Shown one piece after another: positions 41,124-50,319 of a stretch of DNA of 64,000 bases. The notes under the pieces are model-generated. The model did no database searches. It saw nothing but the letters and a program-made list of their open reading frames with translations, and was not told where the DNA came from. Source of the DNA: an uncultured Alteromonadaceae bacterium (GTDB lineage: Bacteria; Pseudomonadota; Gammaproteobacteria; Enterobacterales; Alteromonadaceae); the NCBI GenBank assembly GCA_947494925.1, contig CANLWS010000004.1:248001-312000 (forward strand), written 5' to 3'. Numbering within the stretch: position 1 is the first letter of the stretch; every line of letters starts with the position of its first letter. Made by a program: the position numbers and the translations under genes.

Positions 41124-42508
41124 GCAATTCGCTCCCTCAGCCGTTCAAGCTTTCCCACTGGGGACGCCTCCAAAGCCCTGACGACGCGCTCCATTTTCGC
41201 GCTTCTCGAACCTTTAACCAGGATACTGATATCTCTTTTTTCGATACCAATATCTTCATTTAACTTATTGATAAGCTGATCTAAATCACTGAAATGATGA
41301 CCACCAAACGCATCACTGGCGCTTTGACTCAATACGCCCAACGTATACAGATTGTCGATCCCCTTCAACTTGGCATTTTCACCTACCTGCTCATGGTAGA
41401 ACCGGGCTTTTTCACCTAGCTCACCCATGTCGCCCAACACCAAAATTTTTCGCCCGCTAAAGCTGGCCAACAAGTCGATGGCAGCGTTTACAGAAGCGAC
41501 ATTGGCGTTGTATGTGTCATCAAGAAGCTTCACTTGATTAGTTAATTGCAACACATTCAGACGTCCTTCAACCTGCTGCATATTTTCCAGGCCATACCGG
41601 ACATCTTCGAGGCTTGCACCAATTTCGATACAAAGTGCAGCGGCAGCAAGGGCGTTGTTTACGTTGTGCGTTCCCGGCAAAGTCAGGTTGATTGAGGTTT
41701 GACCAAGAGGTGTCTGCAAATCAAATTGTGCGCAACCATCGATTCCCAAAGTAATATCTTTGGCGTAATAATCGGTCGTTTTGTCTGCAGAGAAGTGTTT
41801 AACTTCAGGGATACGCAGCTTGCCTTCCCAAAACGGATGAAATTGACTATCAGCATTCAGTATTGCGGTGCCAGTTTCATTAAGACCTTTAAATATCTCA
41901 CTTTTTGCTCTGGCGACACCCAATAAACTGCCAAAACCTTCCAAATGTGCAGCTGCCGCGTTGACTATAGTCGCAACATCTGGCTTAACCAGATTAGTGG
42001 TATAAGCTATTTCTCCTAGATGATTGGCACCCATCTCAACCACCGCATACTCGTGGTCGGCTTCTAAACGAAGCAAGGTCAGGGGTACACCAATATCATT
42101 GTTAAAATTCCCTTTGGTGGCAAGAACCTTACCTTTGCGGGAAAGAATACAGGCAACCATTTCTTTCACAGTAGTTTTACCACTACTTCCTGTGATACCT
42201 ATGGTTTTTGGCGCAACCTGCGCTTTTACCGCAGCACCGAAACTACCCAGTGCCAATTTAGTGTCTTCTACGCAAATACTGGGTAAGTCAGATTCAACGG
42301 GTTCAGAGACAATCAATGCAGCAGCACCTTTTTCCTGCGCTACATTAATAAACTCATGACCATTGAAATTAGGCCCCACCAAAGCAATAAAAACGTCACC
42401 AGCTTCTATTGTTCGAGTATCAGTGCTGGCGCCTGTCACTTCACGGTTTTCACCAGACAGAGTGCCACCTACCTTTTCAGCCAACCAGTTTAGCGATACT
42501 GGGATCAT
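41117..42508 (-). CDS. murF: UDP-MurNAc-tripeptide-D-Ala-D-Ala ligase
   Basis: Mur ligase adding the D-Ala-D-Ala dipeptide. 463 residues. [20 protein letters not shown], the P-loop [19 protein letters not shown] (near 108), [41 protein letters not shown] and [19 protein letters not shown] followed by [10 protein letters not shown]-type sequence support the call. Overlaps with murE and mraY at either end indicate translational coupling. Confidence 0.97.
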   Translation of the reverse strand: MIPVSLNWLAEKVGGTLSGENREVTGASTDTRTIEAGDVFIALVGPNFNGHEFINVAQEKGAAALIVSEPVESDLPSICVEDTKLALGSFGAAVKAQVAPKTIGITGSSGKTTVKEMVACILSRKGKVLATKGNFNNDIGVPLTLLRLEADHEYAVVEMGANHLGEIAYTTNLVKPDVATIVNAAAAHLEGFGSLLGVARAKSEIFKGLNETGTAILNADSQFHPFWEGKLRIPEVKHFSADKTTDYYAKDITLGIDGCAQFDLQTPLGQTSINLTLPGTHNVNNALAAAALCIEIGASLEDVRYGLENMQQVEGRLNVLQLTNQVKLLDDTYNANVASVNAAIDLLASFSGRKILVLGDMGELGEKARFYHEQVGENAKLKGIDNLYTLGVLSQSASDAFGGHHFSDLDQLINKLNEDIGIEKRDISILVKGSRSAKMERVVRALEASPVGKLERLRERIAC

Positions 42509-44037
42509 TGCGCATTCCCCTCTAAGAGATTTTTGACATAATGTCTTTCGTTATATGGCACTTTTTCATTGCCTATTATTTGATAATCTTCATGTCCTTT
42601 TCCTGCTATCAGAATAAGGTCGTCAGGTTTAGCCATTGCAATAGCCTGCTTAATTGCTTGTTTGCGATCCAGCTGAACCAAAATATTTTCAGGTGAACGA
42701 CATCCGTCCAGAATGTCGCTGACAATATCGTCCGGCTCTTCAGAACGACTATTGTCATTGGTGATAATGATCTGGTCCGCATGGGTTTCTGCCGCTTCAC
42801 CCATCAGCGGGCGTTTACCCTGATCCCTGTCGCCACCGCAGCCGAAAATACAAATGAGTGCGCCTTTACAATGATGACGGGCGGCCAGTAGCGCTTGTTT
42901 AAGGGCGTCAGGAGTATGGGCAAAATCCACAACCAGATTCGCTCCGTTTTGATTGTTAAACACTTCCATGCGCCCGGCCACAGGACGAAGTTGACCAGAA
43001 TGTTTAGTTAACTCTTCGAACGGCACACCAAGCGTCAGTTGAACACACAAAGCAGCCATTAAATTAGCAACATTGAACTGTCCTAGAAGGTGACTATCAA
43101 CGCGGCCAGTGCCCCAAGACGTGCAAAGTTCAAGAGAAACTCCGTTTTGCGTATATTCGATCTTATCGGCAATGCAAAACTGGCAATTTTCGGGTAGCTC
43201 GCTGACAGATTTATGCATGCTGAATACAGTGCGACTGACCTGAGATGGCAGCTCTTTTAGCCAGGCTGTCGATTCTACATCATCGATATTAACAACGAGG
43301 TGTTTCAAGCCAGGCTGTTTGAGTAGAAGTCGTTTTGCCTGTGCATAAGCTGACATTGAACCGTGGTAATCCAGATGGTCACGGCTCAAATTAGTAAACA
43401 CTGCCACGTCTGTTTTCAGATCGGCGATTCGCCCTTGGACAAGTGCGTGAGAAGAAGCTTCAAAGGCAACTTGCTGCACCTCATTCAGCAAAAACTGCCT
43501 GTTCAGTCGCTGAATTTGTAATGCGTCAGGAGTGGTATTGAGCGTAGCGTCTAAATTTTCGGAATTTTCCTGCCCTGCGTAGATGCCTGCTCCAAGAGTA
43601 CCAATGGAAGCAGATTTTTTTCCACTAAGGTGTCCAAATTGGGTGACAAGTTGCACTGTCGATGTTTTGCCGTTTGTGCCGGTCACTGCGACTACTTGCA
43701 TCTGCTCTGCAGGACGTTGATAAAAATCAGCAGCCAATTTAGAAAGCGTGGTTTCCAATTGATAGAAGTTAATCAACAAAGACTGTTCACGCATGTCAAT
43801 CCTGCCATGCTCCCGGGCTGAATCGCACTGAACCAGAATTACTTTGGCTCCCAGGCTAATGGCTTGGGGTACGAAATCCCGGCCATCCAAACTATGCCCT
43901 TTGACCGCTACAAAACCTTTGTGGATAGCCACTTCACGGCTATCCAATACCAGATCACTGATTTCAATATCAGGAGCATCAATGTTATACCTGGCCAAAA
44001 GAGGGCGAATACTGGCGCTATACTTATCAGCCTGCAT
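42505..44037 (-). CDS. murE: UDP-MurNAc-L-Ala-D-Glu-diaminopimelate ligase
   Basis: Mur ligase adding the third residue of the stem peptide, meso-diaminopimelate in gammaproteobacteria. 510 residues from ATG at 44037, which has a GGGAGG ribosome-binding site; the longer frame adds 15 residues inside ftsI. Signatures: DLVLDSREV, the P-loop AVTGTNGKTSTVQLV, NLSRDHLDYHGSM, DFAHTPDALKQAL and FGCGGDRDQGKRPLMG. The amino-acid-selecting motif, usually DNPR in DAP-adding enzymes, reads DNSR here; the Arg is kept, so DAP specificity is still expected. Confidence 0.95.
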   Translation of the reverse strand: MQADKYSASIRPLLARYNIDAPDIEISDLVLDSREVAIHKGFVAVKGHSLDGRDFVPQAISLGAKVILVQCDSAREHGRIDMREQSLLINFYQLETTLSKLAADFYQRPAEQMQVVAVTGTNGKTSTVQLVTQFGHLSGKKSASIGTLGAGIYAGQENSENLDATLNTTPDALQIQRLNRQFLLNEVQQVAFEASSHALVQGRIADLKTDVAVFTNLSRDHLDYHGSMSAYAQAKRLLLKQPGLKHLVVNIDDVESTAWLKELPSQVSRTVFSMHKSVSELPENCQFCIADKIEYTQNGVSLELCTSWGTGRVDSHLLGQFNVANLMAALCVQLTLGVPFEELTKHSGQLRPVAGRMEVFNNQNGANLVVDFAHTPDALKQALLAARHHCKGALICIFGCGGDRDQGKRPLMGEAAETHADQIIITNDNSRSEEPDDIVSDILDGCRSPENILVQLDRKQAIKQAIAMAKPDDLILIAGKGHEDYQIIGNEKVPYNERHYVKNLLEGNAQ

Positions 44038-45769
44038 CTGACCTCCCGAGCATCGAAGCCAGTGACGAAACGCGTTTATCATCAGGTGTCACATTTAACA
44101 ATTGCAAGGTGCCCGTCATGATTGAGGAAAATACTGGTGCGGCTGTATCTCCAGCGTGATAAAGCTCACCGCGAGGTTCATTTATCAACACAACTACTGC
44201 CAATTGGGGATTTGAGACGGGCGCAACACCTGCAAATATGTTGACGTATTCTTCACCGTAACCACCTGCTACCGCCTTACGACTCGTACCGGTTTTGCCA
44301 GCAATGCGATAACCCGATACTTTGGCCTTTTTGCCAGATCCTTCATCCTGGGTCACACTTTCCATCATTGCTAAAATCGCACGTGCGTTTTCTTCACTCA
44401 AGACACGCTCTTCGGGGACCACTTCTGAAGACTTTATGATCGACAAAGGACGCTTGATACCTCCGTTGCCTAGAATGGTATACATCCTGGCTAGTTGAAC
44501 TGTGGTAACAGACAGGTTGTAACCAAAGGATAAGGTGGATAATTCATGTTTTGACCAGCGATTACGTTCATGGAATATACCGGCACTTTCGCCAAGCAAA
44601 TTGGTCCCTGAATCACTCATTAAGCCCATGTCATAATAGAGGTCAAGCAAGAAATTTTTAGGCACCATAAGCGCGAGCTTAGATGTCCCCATGTTGCTTG
44701 ATTTCTGAATGACCTTTGTTAACGAGATTTCGCCATAATTGGTGGGGTCATCAATGACACTTCCCCCTAAGCGCATCCAACCGGGGTTTGTATCAATCAA
44801 GGTATCCTGTTCAACAGCCCCAAATTCCAGTGCACTTAACACTGCCAAAGGTTTCACCGAAGATCCGGGCTCAAACGCATCAGTGATAGCGCGGTTTCTT
44901 ATCCGGTGCGCTGATACATTGCGGCGATTGTTGGGGTTAAAGGATGGGCTGTTAACCATCGCCAGGATTTCCCCGCTGTTGACGTCCGCAACAACTACAG
45001 AGCCCGATGTTGCTTTATAAAACTGTACTGCTTTTTTCAATTCTTTATAGGCAATAGCCTGTATTCTCTGGTCAATAGTGAGCTGCAGGTTTTCTGCTTT
45101 CTTGCCGTTTTGTTCCTCAATCACTTCAACCTGTTTGTTTTGAGCATCTCTGCGGATAACGCGGGTATCAGGCGTGCCGCTCAGCATATCGTTATAAAGT
45201 TTTTCAATACCTTCTATGCCAATATCATCCACGTTGGTGAAACCAATTAGATGGGCAGACACTTCTCCGCTTGGATAATAGCGACGAGATTCGTTGCGCA
45301 GATACACCCCAGGTAAATTGAGCTGTGAAACGAAATCCGCCATTGCAGGTGAAACCTGACGTTGAATATAAACAAATCGTCTTTTAGGGTTAGACACGCT
45401 GGCAGTTAGCTTGTCCACATCCTGACCTAACACCTCTGCTAATGCTTTCCAACGACGAGCATCCTTAAGACCTTCGTTTTCACTGATAATTTTGGGGTCA
45501 GCATAAATGGCACGAACTGGCACACTCACAGCCAATTGTTGTCCATTTCGGTCAGTAATTATGCCTCGGTGTACGGGTGTATTGCGGGTTCGCAGTGTGC
45601 GGTTATCGCCTTGCTTAATCAACGCATCAGGTTCAATAATCTGAATGTAAGCCGCACGCGCGGTCAGTCCGATAAAAACCATCACCAGTACGCCGATGAC
45701 CACCCAAAAGCGCCACTGAACAAGACTTGGCGCGATATTTTGTTTAGCTTGCTTAGCTGATTTACTCAC
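44027..45769 (-). CDS. ftsI: peptidoglycan transpeptidase FtsI (PBP3)
   Basis: Class B penicillin-binding protein of the septum. 580 residues. One N-terminal helix (VVIGVLVMVFIGLTARAAYI), the dimerisation domain with RGIITDRNGQQLAVSVPV, then the transpeptidase domain: catalytic Ser/Lys in FEPGSSVKPLAVL, SSNMGTSKL, and the KTG motif AGKTGTSRKAV. Partner of FtsW. Overlaps ftsL by four bases and ends ten bases inside the murE coding region. Confidence 0.96.
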   Translation of the reverse strand: MSKSAKQAKQNIAPSLVQWRFWVVIGVLVMVFIGLTARAAYIQIIEPDALIKQGDNRTLRTRNTPVHRGIITDRNGQQLAVSVPVRAIYADPKIISENEGLKDARRWKALAEVLGQDVDKLTASVSNPKRRFVYIQRQVSPAMADFVSQLNLPGVYLRNESRRYYPSGEVSAHLIGFTNVDDIGIEGIEKLYNDMLSGTPDTRVIRRDAQNKQVEVIEEQNGKKAENLQLTIDQRIQAIAYKELKKAVQFYKATSGSVVVADVNSGEILAMVNSPSFNPNNRRNVSAHRIRNRAITDAFEPGSSVKPLAVLSALEFGAVEQDTLIDTNPGWMRLGGSVIDDPTNYGEISLTKVIQKSSNMGTSKLALMVPKNFLLDLYYDMGLMSDSGTNLLGESAGIFHERNRWSKHELSTLSFGYNLSVTTVQLARMYTILGNGGIKRPLSIIKSSEVVPEERVLSEENARAILAMMESVTQDEGSGKKAKVSGYRIAGKTGTSRKAVAGGYGEEYVNIFAGVAPVSNPQLAVVVLINEPRGELYHAGDTAAPVFSSIMTGTLQLLNVTPDDKRVSSLASMLGRSDAG

Positions 45770-46086
45770 TTCAGCCTCACAACTATTTCTTCTTCGGGTG
45801 TGGGTCTATGCATACCAAGCTGCTTGCTTACCATGCTTTCCACCCGATTGTGTTCAGTCAACGCACTTTGTTCGAGAATTAGATGGCGCCATTCCACATC
45901 CAGTTGATCTTTCTCTTGCATCAGCTGTTCTATGGCAATTGACATCTGGCGATTGTGGTGTGCGCTGAGAATCACAGCCGCTGCACTTAACATCACTGCT
46001 AAATACAACAAAACCCGTATCGGATGACGGGCTAATTCTGTACTGATTAAGGCGACCAAACTAAAGTTGGTTTTGGCTTCATTCAC
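45766..46086 (-). CDS. ftsL: cell division protein FtsL
   Basis: A 106-residue bitopic protein: short cytoplasmic part, one helix ([20 protein letters not shown], about residues 25-44), then a periplasmic coiled coil with leucine-type spacing ([20 protein letters not shown]) and a conserved end ([20 protein letters not shown]). It forms the FtsQLB complex. Its sequence is poorly conserved in general; position between rsmH and ftsI, overlapping both by four bases, fixes the call. Confidence 0.92.
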   Translation of the reverse strand: MNEAKTNFSLVALISTELARHPIRVLLYLAVMLSAAAVILSAHHNRQMSIAIEQLMQEKDQLDVEWRHLILEQSALTEHNRVESMVSKQLGMHRPTPEEEIVVRLK

Positions 46087-47018
46087 AATTTTTCTGCCAC
46101 CCTGAGAACCGAACTTCTCGCCCTCACATTTTCGTCCAATTCTGATTTGGACGGTTTAATGGCTTTGCCAATCAGTCGCATAGCTTTAGACGCTTGGATT
46201 TCCTCCTCTCTAATTGGCATACGTGCTGGAACGTGCATACCCCTGCTCTGTTCGCGCATAAAGCGTTTCACTAGCCTGTCTTCAAGGGAATGAAAACTGA
46301 TGACGGCTAGCCTGCCGCTTTGTCCTAAGCTTGCCAGCGCCCCTTTCAATCCTTGTCGGATTTCCTCCAGTTCACTATTGATATAAATCCTGATCCCCTG
46401 AAAACTGCGGGTGGCTGGATGTTTGTATTTGTCTTTGACCGGTACAGCCTTATCAATAAGCTCAGCCAATTCAGCTGTCGTTTTGATAGGGTGTTCATCT
46501 CTGCTGTTAACAATCGCATGGGCAATGCGTCGACCAAACTTTTCTTCACCAAATTCTTTGATAACCTGACAAATATCATCTTCGTCGGCATAAGCCAGCC
46601 ACTCTGCAGCGCTGACGCCTCTTGTTGTATCCATGCGCATATCAAGAGGGCCATTGCGCATGAAACTGAATCCTCGTTCTGCATCATCCAATTGCGGTGA
46701 TGACACTCCCAGATCCATCAGAACTCCGTCCAGCTGGCCGGCTATACCAAGCTTTTCGCAGGTTTCAAATATTTCTGAAAAAGCCACATGTTCAATGTGA
46801 AAACGGTTATCGTGGGAAAATCGTTGTGCTGATTCGATAGCGGCAGGATCTCTGTCCAGCGCAATAAGACGGCCTTTTGCAGAAAGTTGCTCGAGAATTG
46901 CCTGCGAGTGTCCACCTCGACCAAAGGTCGCGTCCAGATAAATCCCGTCTGGGTTGATTGACAGAGCCTCGATAGACTCGGGCAATAACACCGACAGGTG
47001 TTTGAAAGCGGTGTTCAT
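46083..47018 (-). CDS. rsmH: 16S rRNA m4C1402 methyltransferase
   Basis: SAM-dependent N4-methyltransferase acting on C1402 of 16S rRNA (formerly mraW). 311 residues. [20 protein letters not shown], the SAM motif [43 protein letters not shown] followed by GPLDMRMD, and the late [17 protein letters not shown] are diagnostic. Its start adjoins the mraZ stop. Confidence 0.97.
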   Translation of the reverse strand: MNTAFKHLSVLLPESIEALSINPDGIYLDATFGRGGHSQAILEQLSAKGRLIALDRDPAAIESAQRFSHDNRFHIEHVAFSEIFETCEKLGIAGQLDGVLMDLGVSSPQLDDAERGFSFMRNGPLDMRMDTTRGVSAAEWLAYADEDDICQVIKEFGEEKFGRRIAHAIVNSRDEHPIKTTAELAELIDKAVPVKDKYKHPATRSFQGIRIYINSELEEIRQGLKGALASLGQSGRLAVISFHSLEDRLVKRFMREQSRGMHVPARMPIREEEIQASKAMRLIGKAIKPSKSELDENVRARSSVLRVAEKL

Positions 47019-47476
47019 TATAACGAAAAGTCCTGCAAGCGTTCGGTCAGTTCAAACTCGGCAGTTTTTTCAGTTTCAATATCTTGTTGAACCTGTGCGT
47101 GCCATACTTCGGCATCCCAAATCTCAAATTTGTTCAATTGCCCGACCAACATTATTTCTTTGCCTAAGTTGGCGTGTTGGCGAAGAGGTGCTGATAATAA
47201 AAACCGACCGTTTTTATCCATTTCTCCTTCTGATGCATATCCCAACAATAAACGCTGTAATCTTCGTTCATGAGGGTTCATACTGGAAAGCTTACTGAGT
47301 TTTAACTCTATTTCTTCCCATTCAGTAAGTGGGTAAAGCAGCAAACAGCTTTGTTGAGTGTCTATGGTGCAAACCAGTTGTCCCTGACAATCATCTAGCA
47401 GCAGTTGCCGATACCTGGTCGGTATCGCCACCCTGCCTTTAATGTCTAGATTGATTGCGTTAGCGCCGCGGAACAT
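47018..47476 (-). CDS. mraZ: transcriptional regulator MraZ
   Basis: First gene of the dcw cluster. 152 residues with two SpoVT-AbrB-like halves: [20 protein letters not shown] near the start and [20 protein letters not shown] near residue 80. In E. coli MraZ is a ring-shaped DNA-binding protein that represses its own cluster by binding direct repeats upstream. Matching repeats (10-base period) lie at 47554-47583, so autoregulation is likely here. A weak AG-rich ribosome-binding site precedes the start. Confidence 0.95.
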   Translation of the reverse strand: MFRGANAINLDIKGRVAIPTRYRQLLLDDCQGQLVCTIDTQQSCLLLYPLTEWEEIELKLSKLSSMNPHERRLQRLLLGYASEGEMDKNGRFLLSAPLRQHANLGKEIMLVGQLNKFEIWDAEVWHAQVQQDIETEKTAEFELTERLQDFSL

Positions 47477-47553
47477 ATCCCCTAGCCTTTTTTATTAGTT
47501 TGCTTTTATATTTTTGTTTTTAGCACTGGTTTTTTAGACTCAATTGGATCCAT

Positions 47554-47583
47554 CTGATCCACTTTTTGCCACTTTTACCCACT
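47554..47583 (-). promoter_or_regulatory. MraZ-box direct repeats upstream of mraZ
   Basis: On the minus strand three tandem 10-base units, AGTGGGTAAA, AGTGGCAAAA and AGTGGATCAG, give TGGN repeats at one per helical turn, 78-107 bases before the mraZ start. This matches the spaced TGGG direct repeats bound by MraZ in E. coli. Confidence 0.7.
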
Positions 47584-47769
47584 TTGCACAGTTTAGGTAT
47601 CACTTCACACCTATGTCAAGGACTAAAACAGGTTATTTCAGAGGTTGCGATCCCAAGTAAATAGCGGGCTGAGTCAAACCTCCTGATTACACAGGGAAAA
47701 GCGACTATAGGTCGCTAATTAGGTACATTTTTATCAAGGATTAAATAGTGGAAAGTAACCATGGGAAGT

Positions 47770-47791
47770 TTTAGCAGAAACATCTGCTAAA
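47770..47791. promoter_or_regulatory. perfect inverted repeat in the mraZ / galactose-operon gap
   Basis: TTTAGCAGA, AACA, TCTGCTAAA: a perfect 9-bp inverted repeat. It lies in the 521-base divergent gap 47477-47997, about 207 bases before the SDR start. A smaller palindrome, TATAC-TAT-GTATA, lies at 47862-47874, and GGATTAATCC (47986-47995) overlaps the SDR ribosome-binding region. Any of these could be an operator for the GntR regulator of the operon. Apart from the MraZ boxes I see nothing else in this gap. Confidence 0.45.
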
Positions 47792-47997
47792 TGACGCACA
47801 AAAAAGGACCAGCAAGAGGCTTTATTCCAGACTCAGAATGAATTAAAGTGATAAATAATATTATACTATGTATATAAAGCGTTGCTGCCGCATAGGAAAA
47901 GGTGTGGAGACGCAAATTAACAAGCTTTTCAATTGTTGGCAATGCGCTGTCAGTTAAAAGTAATACTTAGCAAAACTAAGAGTCAGGATTAATCCAC

Positions 47998-48765
47998 ATG
48001 GCACAATATGCCAACTACCCGAGTTTAAAAGACAAAGTTATTTGCATCACAGGTGGAGCCACCGGCATTGGTGCTGTCATGGTAGAACAGTTTTGTCTTC
48101 AGGGCAGTAAAGTTGTCTTTAATGATATCGCTGACAAAGAAGCCGAAATTCTATGTGATAAAGTCGAAAAGAGTACGGGCAATCGCCCTCTATATCAGCA
48201 TGTTGACGTGACAGATATTGACGCATTGAAAGCATTTATTACGTCATTGGAATCTTCGCTGGGTGGTGTGGATGTACTTATTAACAACGTTGCCAATGAT
48301 CAACGTCACTCCCCACTTGAAATAGATCCAGAAGGTTGGCGAGCCTGCCTGGCTGTTAATCTTGATGCGTCATTCTTTGCCTGCCAAGCTGTCATTCCAC
48401 AAATGCGCAAGGCCCGCAAAGGCAATATTATTAATCTAAGCTCCATCAACGTGTTAATTGGCCCCAAACAAATGCCTGGATACGTTGCCGCAAAATCAGC
48501 GCTCAACGGCCTCGGAAAATCTCTGGCTAATCAATATGGTGAATATGGCATTCGGGTCAACACAATATTGCCTGGCTGGGTGGCAACCGATAAACAAATG
48601 ACACTGTGGTTGACACCAGAGGCAGATCGCGAGTGGCAGAAGTCTGTTGCACTGCGCGGCCAATTGCAACCTTTGCAGATCGCCAATATGGCGTTGTTTC
48701 TTGCTGCAGACGACAGTGAAATGATCACTGGTCAGCAATTCATTATAGATGCAGGGAGGACCTGA
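47998..48765 (+). CDS. SDR aldose 1-dehydrogenase (probable D-galactose dehydrogenase)
   Basis: A 255-residue classical SDR of the aldose-dehydrogenase group, like Caulobacter xylose dehydrogenase and bacterial galactose dehydrogenases. Motifs: YPSLKDKVICITGGATGIGA, NDIADKE, the group-typical NNVANDQRH, catalytic Ser in IINLSSINV, YVAAKSAL with Tyr and Lys, and LPGWVATDKQMTLWLTPEA. It would oxidise an aldose to its lactone with NAD(P)+. Because the next genes are KDGal kinase, KDPGal aldolase and a lactonase, D-galactose is the likely substrate; L-arabinose or another sugar is not excluded. First gene of a seven-gene operon; dgoK follows after two bases. Confidence 0.8.
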   Translation: MAQYANYPSLKDKVICITGGATGIGAVMVEQFCLQGSKVVFNDIADKEAEILCDKVEKSTGNRPLYQHVDVTDIDALKAFITSLESSLGGVDVLINNVANDQRHSPLEIDPEGWRACLAVNLDASFFACQAVIPQMRKARKGNIINLSSINVLIGPKQMPGYVAAKSALNGLGKSLANQYGEYGIRVNTILPGWVATDKQMTLWLTPEADREWQKSVALRGQLQPLQIANMALFLAADDSEMITGQQFIIDAGRT

Positions 48766-48767
48766 CA

Positions 48768-49697
48768 ATGAATCAATCTGGCTTGATGATTCTTGGCGAT
48801 TGGGGTACCTCAGCTTGCAGACTCTATCTTTCTCGCTGGAAAAATCAGGTACTGACTGTAGAAGATCGCACTGAAGGACTTGGCATCAAAAACAACCTTG
48901 ATCCTGAATCCTGCTTTTTTGATTTATGTGGTGATTGGTTTGCAGAGCATGGAAAAATCCCTGTCTTTCTGATCGGCACTGTAGGCGCAGATATTGGTTG
49001 GCGACTTGCACCTTACGTTGAGTGTCCTACCGACCAACATGGCTTGCTAAACGAAGCGGTAACCTTTGTTGCAAGAGAAATAGAATTTACCATTTTCCCT
49101 GGTTTATCTTGCGAAAACCGACATGGATTACCTGACATCATGCGAGGTGAAGAAACCCAGATATTTGGTTTTCTGTCACAGCAACAGCAACCCCCTGAGG
49201 AACAGTTAATATGCCTGCCAGGCACACATACTAAATGGGCCTTAACGAAGCGTGCGGAAGTCTCTTCATTTCTCACCAGTCCCGTTGGTGAACTCTTTGA
49301 AGTATTAAGTAAGCATACAGTGTTGCTCAACCCGTTAGCCAAGAATACCTGGTGTGAAGAAAGTTTTTCCAGAGGGGTCACAGTTGGTCTCAACCCAACC
49401 AGCAATTTGCTGCACACATTATTTGCTTCCCGAGCTCTGCAGATTTTGCAGAAACAAACCAATACACAGGCAGGAAGCTATTTATCCGGCCTATTGGTGG
49501 GGGCTGATGTTAAAGCTGCGATGCAAGACTTTCATCTGTTTTCTCACGTTACCTTAATTGGTTCTGAAAAAGTCAGTACGCTTTATCAAATGGCATTGCA
49601 GTTACTTGATATTGACTCAACGGTCGTCAGCAGTGAGTGGGCAACGCTCAATGGGTTACAAACCTTGGCGTCGGAGCGTTGGAAAAGTCATGACTGA
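48768..49697 (+). CDS. dgoK: 2-dehydro-3-deoxygalactonokinase
   Basis: Phosphorylates 2-keto-3-deoxy-D-galactonate at O6, the fourth step of the De Ley-Doudoroff galactose pathway. 309 residues of the DgoK family (ASKHA fold): LGDWGTSACRLYL at the N-terminus, GLGIKN, FLIGTVGADIGWRLAPYVECP, GLSCENRHGLPDIMRGEETQ, LPGTHTKWAL, and LSGLLVGADVKAA with a late IGSEKVSTLYQMAL. It overlaps the aldolase start by eight bases. Confidence 0.92.
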   Translation: MNQSGLMILGDWGTSACRLYLSRWKNQVLTVEDRTEGLGIKNNLDPESCFFDLCGDWFAEHGKIPVFLIGTVGADIGWRLAPYVECPTDQHGLLNEAVTFVAREIEFTIFPGLSCENRHGLPDIMRGEETQIFGFLSQQQQPPEEQLICLPGTHTKWALTKRAEVSSFLTSPVGELFEVLSKHTVLLNPLAKNTWCEESFSRGVTVGLNPTSNLLHTLFASRALQILQKQTNTQAGSYLSGLLVGADVKAAMQDFHLFSHVTLIGSEKVSTLYQMALQLLDIDSTVVSSEWATLNGLQTLASERWKSHD

Positions 49698-50319
49698 GCA
49701 GATTGGGACGAATACCAACAAACTCATCGCAATTTTGCGAGGAGTGCGTCCGCAAAACGTAATCGAAGTGGCCGAAACATTGATTTCCGTTGGAATTATA
49801 TCCATCGAAATACCACTCAACTCCCCTTCTCCTTTGCACTCCATTGAAAAACTCGTCAATCGTTTTGGTGATGTTATTCAAGTGGGCGCAGGTACTGTGC
49901 TGCAAGCTGACCAGGTGAAGGATATTAAAACAGCGGGAGCAGGTTTTTTTCTGACACCAAATGTCAATCCAGCTGTAATTCAGAAAAGCGTTGAATTGAA
50001 CTTGCCTTGTTTTGCAGGTTTTGCGACGCCGAGCGAAGCATTCGCCGCATTATCTCATGGGGTACATGGACTGAAATTATTTCCAGCCAGCCATTTTGGC
50101 ACCCACTACCTGGATGCTATTCGCGCTGTATTGTCGGAAAAGGTTCCTCTAGTCGCTGTTGGGGGAATTAGTCAGAAAAATGCACGGCAGTGGTTATCAG
50201 GTGGAGCTGACAGTGTGGGAATTGGAAGTAGCCTGTTCACCGCGGATATTGATATGAAGGAACTGCAGAAGCGAGGCAATTCCTTGCTGGAAATGACCAG
50301 AGAGGCCGATTATGCCTGA
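49690..50319 (+). CDS. dgoA: 2-dehydro-3-deoxy-6-phosphogalactonate aldolase
   Basis: Class I aldolase splitting KDPGal into pyruvate and glyceraldehyde 3-phosphate. 209 residues from ATG at 49690; a longer frame into dgoK is not credible. KLIAILRGVRP, the Glu-bearing SIEIPLNSPSPLHSIEKL, VGAGTVLQADQV, FFLTPNVNPAVI, the Schiff-base Lys in GLKLFPASHFG, and VAVGGISQKNARQWLSGGAD with VGIGSSLF follow the E. coli DgoA pattern (EIPLNSP distinguishes it from the gluconate KDPG enzyme). Overlaps dgoK and the lactonase gene by eight bases each. Confidence 0.92.
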   Translation: MTEQIGTNTNKLIAILRGVRPQNVIEVAETLISVGIISIEIPLNSPSPLHSIEKLVNRFGDVIQVGAGTVLQADQVKDIKTAGAGFFLTPNVNPAVIQKSVELNLPCFAGFATPSEAFAALSHGVHGLKLFPASHFGTHYLDAIRAVLSEKVPLVAVGGISQKNARQWLSGGADSVGIGSSLFTADIDMKELQKRGNSLLEMTREADYA

